Assembly: GCF_000407545.1 (NCBI RefSeq)
Contig: NZ_ASWH01000001.1
Span: forward strand, 941,001 to 1,005,000
DNA length: 64,000 nucleotides
Reading direction: 5' to 3'
Origin: Enterococcus gilvus ATCC BAA-350
GTDB lineage: Bacteria; Bacillota; Bacilli; Lactobacillales; Enterococcaceae
The position numbers and the translations under genes are program-made. The notes under the pieces are model-generated. The model ran no database searches, had not been told where the DNA came from, and saw only the letters and a list, made by a program, of their open reading frames with translations. Below, one piece after another: positions 53,660 to 64,000 of this stretch; the stretch's first letter is position 1; every line of letters begins with the position of its first letter.

Positions 53660-53694
53660 AAAAAGAACACCCTGTCACAAGTTGGACAGGGTGT
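53660..53694 (-). terminator. Terminator of malP-pgmB-malR
   Basis: 10-bp stem ACACCCTGTC/GACAGGGTGT; T-rich tail on the minus strand. Confidence 0.85.
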
Positions 53695-53707
53695 ATTTAA
53701 GGATAAT

Positions 53708-54715
53708 TTAAATCGTACGAACCGTTTCTCTTTGGATCAAATGATGCGGCACGACCAATTGTACACCAGTGGATTGCTTCTGATTGATCTGCTCCATCAA
53801 TTTTTCGGTACCCAAACGCCCTAAATCGGAAATGTCGATATCGATTGTCGTGAGGTATGGATGGACCAGCGTCGCAAAAATTGAATTATTGAAGCTGATG
53901 ACGGAAAGATCGTCAGGAACATTGTATCCGTGCAAGGTGGCTAATTGAATCATTCTTAACGCAAAAATATCATCGATCACAACAAGGGCAGTGGCGCCTG
54001 TTTCTTTGATCACCTCAGGAAATTTTGTGTAGTCCTCAGGGTGAAGCATCGTCAAAGGCTGGTTGGTCGGCAGACCTTGCAGCATCATCGCCTCCTGATA
54101 ACCGAAATATCGCTCAAAGAAAATGACCTCTTGCGTCACGTTTGAAACGAACAAGATGTTCTTATGGCCTTTTTCAATCAAATGTTCGGTGGCCTGCTTT
54201 CCTAATAGTTGGTTATCGTTATCAACATAGACGATCTCCGCCTCTCGTTTAGCCGGCCGGCCGATCAGGGTAAAGGGCACCTGGTTTTGAAAAAGGTACT
54301 CCGCTACAGGATCGTCCTTCTCGGAATAGGCCAAGATAAAGCCATCGACCTGCTTTTGGCGATGCATTCGAATGACGTTTTCCAACAAGGTTTCACTGTT
54401 GTTGGCTGAAGCAACTGCTGTAGTTACTTGGAATTCTGCTGCTGTTTCATTTATCGCGTTCAACAGCTCCAGATAAAGTGGATTTCCTAAACGCTCACGC
54501 GAATCCAAAGGTGGAAGGATCACGCCTAATGAATTTGCCCGCTGCTTGCCTAGATTTCGAGCAGTGACATTCGGAAAATACCCCATCTCATCCATGATCT
54601 TTCGCACACGTTGTTTTGTTTCATCTGAAATACTCGGATGATCATTGATCACACGAGAAACGGTAGAAGGGGAGACTTTTGCTTTTTTTGCCACGTCCTT
54701 AACTGTAGTAACCAT
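53708..54715 (-). CDS. malR: Maltose operon repressor MalR (LacI family)
   Basis: A 335-residue LacI/GalR regulator. The HTH is TVKDVAKKAKVSPSTVSRVI, followed by the hinge helix NVTARNLGKQRANS and a periplasmic-binding-like effector domain. It is last in malP-pgmB-malR. Two closely related palindromes (ACGCAACCGGTTGCGT and ACGAAACCGATTGCGT) in the malP/malT control region are its probable operators. ATG 54715 fits the AAAGGGAG site; ATG 54724 overlaps it. Confidence 0.9.
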   Translation of the reverse strand: MVTTVKDVAKKAKVSPSTVSRVINDHPSISDETKQRVRKIMDEMGYFPNVTARNLGKQRANSLGVILPPLDSRERLGNPLYLELLNAINETAAEFQVTTAVASANNSETLLENVIRMHRQKQVDGFILAYSEKDDPVAEYLFQNQVPFTLIGRPAKREAEIVYVDNDNQLLGKQATEHLIEKGHKNILFVSNVTQEVIFFERYFGYQEAMMLQGLPTNQPLTMLHPEDYTKFPEVIKETGATALVVIDDIFALRMIQLATLHGYNVPDDLSVISFNNSIFATLVHPYLTTIDIDISDLGRLGTEKLMEQINQKQSTGVQLVVPHHLIQRETVRTI

Positions 54716-54778
54716 GAAAATCATCTCCCTTTCTCAATAATAGTATAAATTTTTCAAGTAGATCCTTATTTTTTTAAA

Positions 54779-55438
54779 TCAATTATCCCATAACCGTTTC
54801 AAAAAAGGCAAACGCAACTCGGCAGTAGAAGCGACTACGGGAATATCTGTCCCTAGCTGTTCCGCTGACCCGACCCCAATAGGGAAGGCGCCGCTGGCCT
54901 TGATCGCAGTGATACCGGCTTGGGCATCCTCGATACCGATACATTCTTCAGGAGCAAGTCCGACGACCTTCGCGGCCAACTGGAAAATATCAGGTGCTGG
55001 TTTTCCTGCTTTGACAGCCGAGGGATCCGCAATACCATCAAAGTAGGGTGTCAAGGCCATTTGTTTTAATAAAAAGGGGCCATTTTTACTGGCTGAAGCC
55101 AAAGAAATTTTTATATTGGCATCTTTTAATGCTTTTAACAAGTCTACTATACCAGGATAGACGTCTTTCGGCGAAACGGCCTGAATCATTTCTACATAAT
55201 TGTCATTTTTGATTTTTGCTAATCGTTGAAACTCTGCTTCAGAGATATCCTTTTCGCGCTGACCATGTGCTAAGATCAGCCGCAAAGAATCTTCTCGGCT
55301 GACACCTTTCAATTTTTCATTGAATTGCCTGTCGATCGAGATGCCCAAATCATCAGCCAATTTCTTCCAAGCGAGATAATGATACTCAGCAGTATCTGTG
55401 ATAACGCCGTCTAGATCAAACAACACACCTTTAAACAT
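54779..55438 (-). CDS. pgmB: Beta-phosphoglucomutase
   Basis: Converts beta-glucose-1-phosphate from MalP into glucose-6-phosphate. The 219-residue HAD protein has DLDGV with D8 and D10, the cap motif [24 protein letters not shown] and [14 protein letters not shown]. It overlaps malP by 8 bases, ensuring coupled translation. The partner mutarotase gene known from E. faecalis between this gene and malR is absent. Confidence 0.94.
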   Translation of the reverse strand: MFKGVLFDLDGVITDTAEYHYLAWKKLADDLGISIDRQFNEKLKGVSREDSLRLILAHGQREKDISEAEFQRLAKIKNDNYVEMIQAVSPKDVYPGIVDLLKALKDANIKISLASASKNGPFLLKQMALTPYFDGIADPSAVKAGKPAPDIFQLAAKVVGLAPEECIGIEDAQAGITAIKASGAFPIGVGSAEQLGTDIPVVASTAELRLPFLKRLWDN

Positions 55439-57716
55439 TTGGTTCCTCCTGTTCTAAAGGAACGCTGACTGAATCCTTCAAGGTGATTTCTTGCCCATAC
55501 AGCATCATAGCGAAGGCAGAGCCATCTTTCAAGTCAATGCGGACCTCTTTCTGGGTTACAGTGACTGCGAGCAGTCTTCCACGATAGGTGATGTGGAACG
55601 AATAGTGATCCCAGTCTTTTGGCAACAACGGCGCAAAGCTAAGTGTTCCTGTGCTGGTCTTCATTTGAGCAAAGCCCTGAACGATGGCTAACCAGCTGCC
55701 CGTCATGGAAGTGATGTGGAGGCCGTCATCTGTATCATTATTGTAATTGTCCAGATCTAAGCGCGCAGTTCGCTGGTACATTTCCATTGATTTGTCGATC
55801 AAGCCCAATTCCGCAGCCAATATAGCATGGACCGATGCAGAAAGGGAAGACTCATGGACAGTCATTGGTTCGTAAAACTCAAAATTTCTTCGTTTCTCTT
55901 CATCTGTGAAGCTGTCCCCGAAGAAGTAGATTCCTTGCAGCACATCGGCTTGCTTGATAAAACAAGAACGTAAAATCTTATCCCAGGACCAATGTTGGTT
56001 CAATGGACGCTCTGCTGGATCGAGTGCAGAAGTCGGCAATAGGTCCTTATCTAAGAAGGTATCGTGTTGAACAAAAATGCCTAACTCATCATCTTTAGGG
56101 AAGTACATATTTTGGACAATGTCTTGCCACTTTGTCTGCTCTTCTTGAGTAATTGTGACTGTCGCATGCGCTTGATATTTTTGATAATTTTCAAGAGTAT
56201 AGGAAAGAACCCATGTAGCTAGGTAATTTGTATACCAGTTATTGTTTATATTGTTTTCGTATTCATTAGGACCAGTAACGCCGTGAATCATGTATTTTTG
56301 TTGGCGTTTGGAGTAGTGGACGCGATCTGCCCAGAACCGTGAGATCTCTGTCAGAACTTCCAATCCTTCTTTTTGAATGTAGCTCTCGTCTCCGGTGTAC
56401 GTCGTGTAATTATAGATCGCATGAGCAATAGCACCGTTTCGATGGATTTCTTCAAAGGTAATTTCCCATTCGTTGTGGCATTCTACCCCAGTGAATGTGA
56501 CCATTGGGTATAGCGCACCTTTTAGACCTTGTTGACGTGCGTTGTGTTTTGCTTGAGGCAATTGATTGTGACGGTACTTCAACAAGTTTTTAGTGATCGT
56601 TGGGTCAGAGATTCCAAGATACATCGGCACAGCATAAGCTTCCGTATCCCAATAGGTAGCGCCGCCGTATTTTTCTCCGGTAAACCCTTTTGGCCCGATG
56701 TTTAGACGATCGTCCTCGCCATAATAAGTAGAAAATAATTGGAAAATGTTAAAGCGGATTCCTTGTTGGGCTTCATCGTCTCCGCCGATCGAAACATCTG
56801 CTAGCGCCCAACGTTTTGCCCAAGCGGCGTTTTGTTCGGCTAAAAGTTCCTCGTAAGAAGCATCATAAGCCTCCAGCAAAGCAAGAGCTTTTTCACTTTG
56901 CTCAGATTCAGGAACGTCACGGCTGGTCAGAATAACGACTCTTTTTTCTAATTGCATCGATTCATCGGGTTTCAGGTCATAGGTAAATGTTTCTGCAACT
57001 TCTAACGCATCGTCTTGCTGAACACCAACGGCAGAACTAACGTGCTTCATGGCGCCGGTTACTGAAAACTGCTCAATGCCAAAATCGTTTGGAATGGTCT
57101 GTGTCGTCAAGAAGCTGCACTCCATTTGGTGACCGCGTTCCTTTTCTAGCCAAAACATTTCTTCGTAGTTACTGTCTTCATTTTGAACATTGTTATCTAG
57201 TTTGGAAAGAACCCTTATCTGAGCGTCGCCGGCTAAGCATTCAGCAGTTAAACGAATCACCGCTAATTCCTGCTTAACGATACTTAGAAAACGTTCGAAA
57301 GTGAAACGAACAGTTGCACCTCCTGCGATTGCGACAAAAGAGCGGGTGAGCAAACCGTTTTCCATATCCAATTCAAGGTCGAAGTCCTCAAATGCAGTCG
57401 TCGCTAAATCAATTTCATGATCATTAACAAAAAGTTTCATTTGAATAAAATCCATGGCATTGATGACTTTTCCAAAATATTCGGGATACCCATTTTTCCA
57501 CCAACCAACGCGGGTTTTGTCAGGATACCAAATTCCTGCGAGGTAGGTTCCTTGGTGATGGTCGCCGCTGTAGCTTTCTTCAAAATTTCCGCGCATGCCC
57601 ATGTAGCCATTGCCTATACTGGTCAATGATTCCTGCAAACGACGATTTTCCTTATCTAGTTGTGTTGTCCGAATCTTCCAAGGGTCAATTTCAAAAATAC
57701 GTTGTACTTTTTCCAT
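55431..57716 (-). CDS. malP: Maltose phosphorylase (GH65)
   Basis: Phosphorolyses maltose to glucose and beta-glucose-1-phosphate. The 761-residue GH65 protein has [20 protein letters not shown], the (alpha/alpha)6 catalytic core with [19 protein letters not shown] (general acid Glu) and HQNQ-type phosphate site region ([20 protein letters not shown]). Published work on E. faecalis showed that the homologue uses maltose, not maltose-6'-P. It is first in malP-pgmB-malR, divergent from malT. Confidence 0.93.
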   Translation of the reverse strand: MEKVQRIFEIDPWKIRTTQLDKENRRLQESLTSIGNGYMGMRGNFEESYSGDHHQGTYLAGIWYPDKTRVGWWKNGYPEYFGKVINAMDFIQMKLFVNDHEIDLATTAFEDFDLELDMENGLLTRSFVAIAGGATVRFTFERFLSIVKQELAVIRLTAECLAGDAQIRVLSKLDNNVQNEDSNYEEMFWLEKERGHQMECSFLTTQTIPNDFGIEQFSVTGAMKHVSSAVGVQQDDALEVAETFTYDLKPDESMQLEKRVVILTSRDVPESEQSEKALALLEAYDASYEELLAEQNAAWAKRWALADVSIGGDDEAQQGIRFNIFQLFSTYYGEDDRLNIGPKGFTGEKYGGATYWDTEAYAVPMYLGISDPTITKNLLKYRHNQLPQAKHNARQQGLKGALYPMVTFTGVECHNEWEITFEEIHRNGAIAHAIYNYTTYTGDESYIQKEGLEVLTEISRFWADRVHYSKRQQKYMIHGVTGPNEYENNINNNWYTNYLATWVLSYTLENYQKYQAHATVTITQEEQTKWQDIVQNMYFPKDDELGIFVQHDTFLDKDLLPTSALDPAERPLNQHWSWDKILRSCFIKQADVLQGIYFFGDSFTDEEKRRNFEFYEPMTVHESSLSASVHAILAAELGLIDKSMEMYQRTARLDLDNYNNDTDDGLHITSMTGSWLAIVQGFAQMKTSTGTLSFAPLLPKDWDHYSFHITYRGRLLAVTVTQKEVRIDLKDGSAFAMMLYGQEITLKDSVSVPLEQEEPNV

Positions 57717-57849
57717 AATAGTCCTCCTAGTTTCCTTTAGGTGTGTTCTTTTCTTTCAAAATCACTCTAACGCAGCAGGTGACGATGCTTCTTCCTTTGG
57801 GAAAGCGCAGATGCAAGAATAAAAAACACGCTAAATGTTTCTTAGCTTT

Positions 57850-57879
57850 ATCATACACGCAACCGGTTGCGTAAGTCAA
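57850..57879 (-). promoter_or_regulatory. malP promoter with MalR operator in the spacer
   Basis: On the minus strand TTGACT, 18 bases, TATGAT; the spacer contains the perfect palindrome ACGCAACCGGTTGCGT (57857-57872). Confidence 0.8.
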
Positions 57880-57945
57880 ACATTAATTGATTTAATTGAT
57901 TGATAATCGTGTATCGAATAATAAGGCTGTAAACATTTATTTGTT

Positions 57946-57959
57946 TGAAAGAGTTTACA
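57946..57959. promoter_or_regulatory. cre site overlapping the malT -35
   Basis: TGAAAGAGTTTACA matches the CcpA consensus except one base; its last six bases are the malT -35. Confidence 0.65.
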
Positions 57960-57982
57960 AATTTCCATTGTGAGTATATAAT
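57954..57982 (+). promoter_or_regulatory. malT promoter
   Basis: TTTACA, exactly 17 bases, TATAAT. Confidence 0.8.
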
Positions 57983-57990
57983 GCAAATTA

Positions 57991-58006
57991 ACGAAACCGA
58001 TTGCGT
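57991..58006. promoter_or_regulatory. MalR operator at malT
   Basis: ACGAAACCGATTGCGT, two differences from the malP operator, lies at about the malT transcript start. Confidence 0.75.
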
Positions 58007-58041
58007 AAAATTCTGCAACGGATTATTTAGGAGGAACAACG

Positions 58042-60225
58042 ATGAAGGGAATCAAAAAGATTTTTAGTTTTGAGTTTTGGCAAAAGTTCGGAAAGGCCTT
58101 GATGGTAGTGATCGCAGTGATGCCAGCGGCAGGACTAATGATCAGTATCGGAAAGTCTTTACCATTGATCAATGAAAATCTCGGTTGGCTCGTTACGACC
58201 GGCGGCGTTGTTGAAAATGTTGGTTGGGCAATTATCGGAAACTTGCATCTGCTATTTGCCTTAGCGATCGGCGGAAGCTGGGCAAAAGAACGAGCAGGGG
58301 GTGCATTCGCGGCAGGGCTATCATTTATTTTAATTAATCGAATCACCGGCGCAATCTTCTCTGTCACGTCTGATATGCTTGCTGATCCAACGGCAACAAC
58401 GCAAACATTATTTGGACAAAAAATCATGGTGGATGGCTATTTTACGAGTGTTCTAGAAGCTCCTGCTTTGAATATGGGCGTGTTTGTCGGTATAATCGCT
58501 GGGTTTGTAGGCGCGACTGCGTACAATAAATACTATAATTTCCGAAAACTCCCAGAAGTTTTGACCTTCTTTAATGGCAAACGATTTGTTCCTTTCGTCG
58601 TCATCTTACGTTCTGTGATCGTAGCATTGGTCTTAGCGATCATTTGGCCAGTTATTCAGACAGGGATCAACGACTTTGGTAAATGGATCGCGAACTCTCA
58701 AGATACGGCACCGATCTTAGCGCCATTTTTATATGGAACACTGGAACGGCTGCTATTACCATTCGGATTGCATCATATGCTGACGATTCCGATGAATTAT
58801 ACACAACTCGGCGGAACCTACGAGATTCTGACGGGTGCTCAAGCAGGAAGCCAAGTGTTTGGTCAAGACCCGTTATGGTTGGCATGGGCGACTGATTTGG
58901 TCAATTTGAAGAACGGCGGAGATATGTCTCAATACCAAGACGTGCTGACTCAATGGACTCCCGCTCGTTTCAAAGTTGGTCAGATGATTGGTTCGACCGG
59001 TATCTTAATGGGACTGACATTGGCGATGTATCGTAATGTGGACCCTGATAAGAAGAAAAAGTACAAATCAATGTTCCTTTCTGCAGCAGTTGCCGTATTT
59101 TTAACAGGAGTAACAGAACCGCTGGAATTCATGTTCATGTTTGTTGCGGTCCCATTGTATGCATGTTACGCAGTGATCCAAGGTGCGGCTTTCGCAATGG
59201 CTGATATCATTCATTTGCGTGTTCATTCATTCGGGAATATCGAGCTGCTTACGCGAGTACCGATGGCGATTCGGGCTGGGTTAGGGAGCGACTTGCTTAA
59301 CTTTGTCATCACGAGTATCGCCTTTGGAGTATTCACATACTTCTTCGCAAACTTCATGATCAAGAAATTCAACTACGCGACACCAGGGAGAAACGGCAAT
59401 TATGAAGTAGACACGGAAGAGGCAACAGGTACAACGTCAAATGAATCAGCGAATGCAGATTCGCAAATCGTCAAAATCATCAATTTACTAGGCGGTCCGC
59501 AAAACATTAGCGATGTGGATGCTTGCATGACCCGTCTGCGGGTAACAGTAGCAGATAAAACTGCAGTAGGCAGTGAGGAAGACTGGAAAAAAGCCGGAGC
59601 AATGGGGCTTTTGGTCAAAGACAACGGGGTGCAGGCGGTGTATGGCCCTAAAGCGGATATCCTTAAATCAGATATTCAAGACCTTTTAGATTCAGGTGTT
59701 CAAATTCCTAAAAGTGATTTTCAAGAGAATATGCAGGATTCAATAGAAGAAAATCAAGTATTTTTAGGAAAACAGGCAAAGATCGTAGCACCAGCAAATG
59801 GGGAGTTTATCCCAATCGATCGAGTAGAAGATGAAGTCTTCTCGCAAAAAATGATGGGTGAAGGATTTGCAGTCGTTCCAGAGAATGGTGTGATCGTCAG
59901 TCCAGTCAACGGGACGATCGTTTCCGTATTTCCAACAAAACACGCGATCGGCATCCAGACAGAGGACGGAATCGAAGTACTGCTGCACATGGGTATCGAT
60001 ACAGTTGATCTAGGCGGAGAAGCATTCGACATCAAAGTGCAAGAAGGCGAAAAAATAAAAGCTGGAAAAATCGTCGCTTCAGCAGATTTAGCGAAAATAC
60101 AAGAGGCAGGCAAGAGGACGACCATGATCGTTGTGTTCACTAATGGTGACAAGATCGAAAATTACCATTATGATAAAACAGGACTCGTTTCACGAGGAGA
60201 AACGATCGGAGCATTCGATTATTAA
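58042..60225 (+). CDS. malT: Maltose PTS transporter MalT (EIICBA)
   Basis: Imports maltose as maltose-6'-phosphate. The 727-residue protein has EIIC at about 1-440 (VIAVMPAAGLMISIGKSLP; FGLHHMLTIPMNY), EIIB at about 465-545 (phosphocysteine in DVDACMTRLRV) and EIIA at about 575-727 (LLHMGIDTVDL with the phosphohistidine). The divergent malP operon and downstream mapP match the E. faecalis maltose locus. The promoter is overlapped by cre and a MalR operator. Confidence 0.95.
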   Translation: MKGIKKIFSFEFWQKFGKALMVVIAVMPAAGLMISIGKSLPLINENLGWLVTTGGVVENVGWAIIGNLHLLFALAIGGSWAKERAGGAFAAGLSFILINRITGAIFSVTSDMLADPTATTQTLFGQKIMVDGYFTSVLEAPALNMGVFVGIIAGFVGATAYNKYYNFRKLPEVLTFFNGKRFVPFVVILRSVIVALVLAIIWPVIQTGINDFGKWIANSQDTAPILAPFLYGTLERLLLPFGLHHMLTIPMNYTQLGGTYEILTGAQAGSQVFGQDPLWLAWATDLVNLKNGGDMSQYQDVLTQWTPARFKVGQMIGSTGILMGLTLAMYRNVDPDKKKKYKSMFLSAAVAVFLTGVTEPLEFMFMFVAVPLYACYAVIQGAAFAMADIIHLRVHSFGNIELLTRVPMAIRAGLGSDLLNFVITSIAFGVFTYFFANFMIKKFNYATPGRNGNYEVDTEEATGTTSNESANADSQIVKIINLLGGPQNISDVDACMTRLRVTVADKTAVGSEEDWKKAGAMGLLVKDNGVQAVYGPKADILKSDIQDLLDSGVQIPKSDFQENMQDSIEENQVFLGKQAKIVAPANGEFIPIDRVEDEVFSQKMMGEGFAVVPENGVIVSPVNGTIVSVFPTKHAIGIQTEDGIEVLLHMGIDTVDLGGEAFDIKVQEGEKIKAGKIVASADLAKIQEAGKRTTMIVVFTNGDKIENYHYDKTGLVSRGETIGAFDY

Positions 60226-60240
60226 AGTGAGGCGAGAGCA

Positions 60241-61065
60241 ATCAAAGTACTAACATTGAACACGCATAGCTGGATGGAAAAAGATGATAGGCAGCAAATT
60301 GAGGAATTGGCAAAAAAAATTGCTAAAGAGAAGTATGATTTGATTGGTTTACAAGAAGTGAACCAACTTCGAACGAGTTCTCCCGCTAAGCTAGATCATT
60401 ATTTTCAACCCACTGTTGACCAAAAAACAGTGCACGAAGACAATTTCCTCTATTGTTTAACAGAACGCTTAAAAGAATTAGACTGTCGTTATTACTGGTC
60501 TTGGACGTACAATCATATTGGTTACGATGTCTATCATGAAGGGATAGGCTTGTTATCAAAGAATCCTATAGAAGCAAAAAGTCTGTTGCTTTCCGAAAGT
60601 GCGGACCTGTCAGACTACCACACGCGAAGAGCGATAATCGGTGAAACAAGATTTGGCTCTCAAAAAATTACAGCAGTAAGCGGACACTTCTCTTGGTGGC
60701 AAAACTTGGAGCAATCCTTTGCTTACGAATGGCGTACTTTGGAAAAAGCCCTAATGGAAAAACAAGACAAGCTGATTATTATGGGGGACTTTAATAATGA
60801 TGCAAAGAAAAGCAATGAGGGATATGATTTAGTCAGAAAAAGTGCTTTAAACATACACGATGCTTTTAATACTGCCGAAGAAAGAACAGGCGAGCACACA
60901 GTGGAGACTTCTATAGATGGGTGGGGTCAAAATACGAACAGCCTTCGGATCGACTATATTTTTGCCTCTGGGGAATTTAAGATAGAAAGCTATAACATTG
61001 CTTTTAATGGAAAAAACGGAAGAATAATTAGTGATCATTACGGAATTGAAATAATAATGGACTAG
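60241..61065 (+). CDS. mapP: Maltose-6'-phosphate phosphatase MapP
   Basis: Dephosphorylates maltose-6'-P made by MalT, so that MalP can use maltose. The EEP-fold protein has VLTLNTHSWM, DLIGLQEVNQ (metal Glu), GIGLLSK, VSGHFSWW, IMGDFNND and RIDYIF...SDHYGIE, the complete phosphatase set. The predicted first codon is ATC 60241: GAGG lies 8 bases upstream and no ATG, GTG or TTG occurs between the malT stop and it. Starting at TTG 60256 would remove the first beta strand and lack a ribosome site. Confidence 0.88.
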   Translation: MKVLTLNTHSWMEKDDRQQIEELAKKIAKEKYDLIGLQEVNQLRTSSPAKLDHYFQPTVDQKTVHEDNFLYCLTERLKELDCRYYWSWTYNHIGYDVYHEGIGLLSKNPIEAKSLLLSESADLSDYHTRRAIIGETRFGSQKITAVSGHFSWWQNLEQSFAYEWRTLEKALMEKQDKLIIMGDFNNDAKKSNEGYDLVRKSALNIHDAFNTAEERTGEHTVETSIDGWGQNTNSLRIDYIFASGEFKIESYNIAFNGKNGRIISDHYGIEIIMD

Positions 61066-61085
61066 CGAAAAGCTAGTCCATTTTC
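61056..61085 (+). terminator. malT-mapP terminator
   Basis: 11-bp stem AATGGACTAGC/GCTAGTCCATT containing the mapP stop, then TTTT. Confidence 0.8.
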
Positions 61086-61125
61086 TGTTCGCCTGAAACT
61101 TTTTTGAAAAAGCACTGAAAAATGT

Positions 61126-61153
61126 TTGACATATTTTTTCAGTATGATATTAT
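61126..61153 (+). promoter_or_regulatory. rRNA promoter 1
   Basis: TTGACA, 16 bases, TATTAT. Confidence 0.75.
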
Positions 61154-61199
61154 CAATAACGTTGCTGAAACATGTTGATTTAACAACGAAAAATAATTG

Positions 61200-61228
61200 T
61201 TGACAAGCTTTTTTTTAAGTGTTATTAT
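61200..61228 (+). promoter_or_regulatory. rRNA promoter 2
   Basis: TTGACA, 17 bases, TATTAT. Confidence 0.8.
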
Positions 61229-61283
61229 TTCAAAGTTGTCAATTGAGTTTCAAAACTTTTTCAAAATTAAATGAAAAAATTTG

Positions 61284-61312
61284 TTGACATTCACTCAGTA
61301 ACCTGTTAAGAT
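61284..61312 (+). promoter_or_regulatory. rRNA promoter 3
   Basis: TTGACA, 17 bases with extended TGT, TAAGAT. Confidence 0.8.
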
Positions 61313-61349
61313 ATAAAAGTTGCTGAAACAAAGCGACAAACAACGTAGA

Positions 61350-61367
61350 CCTTTGAAAACTGAACGA
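61350..61367 (+). promoter_or_regulatory. boxA-like antitermination signal
   Basis: ACCTTTGAAAACTGAAC resembles rRNA boxA; a similar CATTGAAAACTGGAT recurs in the 16S-23S spacer near 63144. Confidence 0.55.
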
Positions 61368-61490
61368 ATAAAACAAACCAAATGTGTAGGGCGCTTCTAT
61401 TCTATAGAAGCAAACAACATAGCAAGCAATATGCTAGCAAGTCAATTATTACAATTGAGCTTAACAATCGCAAGATTGTTTCAAACACTT

Positions 61491-64000
<2,510 letters not shown>

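Noticed and set aside
58023..58427. 134-codon minus-strand ORF at the start of malT
   Set aside because: Antisense shadow of the EIIC domain and covers the malT ribosome site.
59754..60152. 132-codon minus-strand ORF in malT
   Set aside because: Antisense shadow of the EIIA domain.

Overview
The window is a piece of a Gram-positive, low-GC chromosome, almost certainly Enterococcus. The 16S gene at the right end looks enterococcal. Gene content agrees: spx-mecA-coiA-pepF, relQ-nadK-rluD, efaCBA with an EfaR/MntR-type box, malT/mapP/malP and L-lactate oxidase. The species cannot be fixed from the sequence alone. No phage, insertion sequence, CRISPR array or tRNA gene was seen.

Left third (1-27 kb): an SNF2 helicase cut by the window edge; a proteostasis and stress block (spx, mecA, coiA, pepF, spxH, CYTH protein, relQ, nadK, rluD, mgtE) interrupted by two tandem class C sortases that carry an extra SpaA/CnaB-like C-terminal domain; an RpiR regulator divergent from a GH1 6-phospho-beta-glucosidase; then cutC, rlmA, a candidate small RNA, trmL, a phosphatase, recD2 behind a duplicated structured leader, and a lipid kinase.

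Middle (27-45 kb): a preQ1-I riboswitch with queT; a CBS/ACT protein; rpmG-secE-nusG behind a long leader that shares a structured element with the recD2 leader; a lipoprotein hydrolase; lactate oxidase; the manganese transporter efaCBA; sdaAB-sdaAA; the ribosomal genes rplK-rplA and rplJ-rplL with two L1 operator mimics and an L10 leader; lipoprotein, ohr, an aquaporin-like channel, an XRE/membrane-protein pair and an amino acid permease.

Right third (45-64 kb): GlsB-type protein, panE, a MurNAc catabolic operon (mupG-murQ-murP, with a murR-like regulator convergent to it), DedA, a metallophosphoesterase, and a maltose locus: malP-pgmB-malR on the minus strand, divergent from malT-mapP. MalT makes maltose-6'-phosphate, MapP removes the phosphate, MalP splits maltose, and PgmB converts beta-glucose-1-phosphate to glucose-6-phosphate. 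Two MalR operators and a cre site sit in the shared control region. The window ends in an rRNA operon with three tandem promoters, 16S, a tRNA-less spacer and the start of 23S.

The most unusual items are the repeated RNA element upstream of recD2 and rpmG, where paired positions differ by compensatory changes and two pairings exclude each other, and the orphan sortase pair with a predicted cytoplasmic pilin-like domain.
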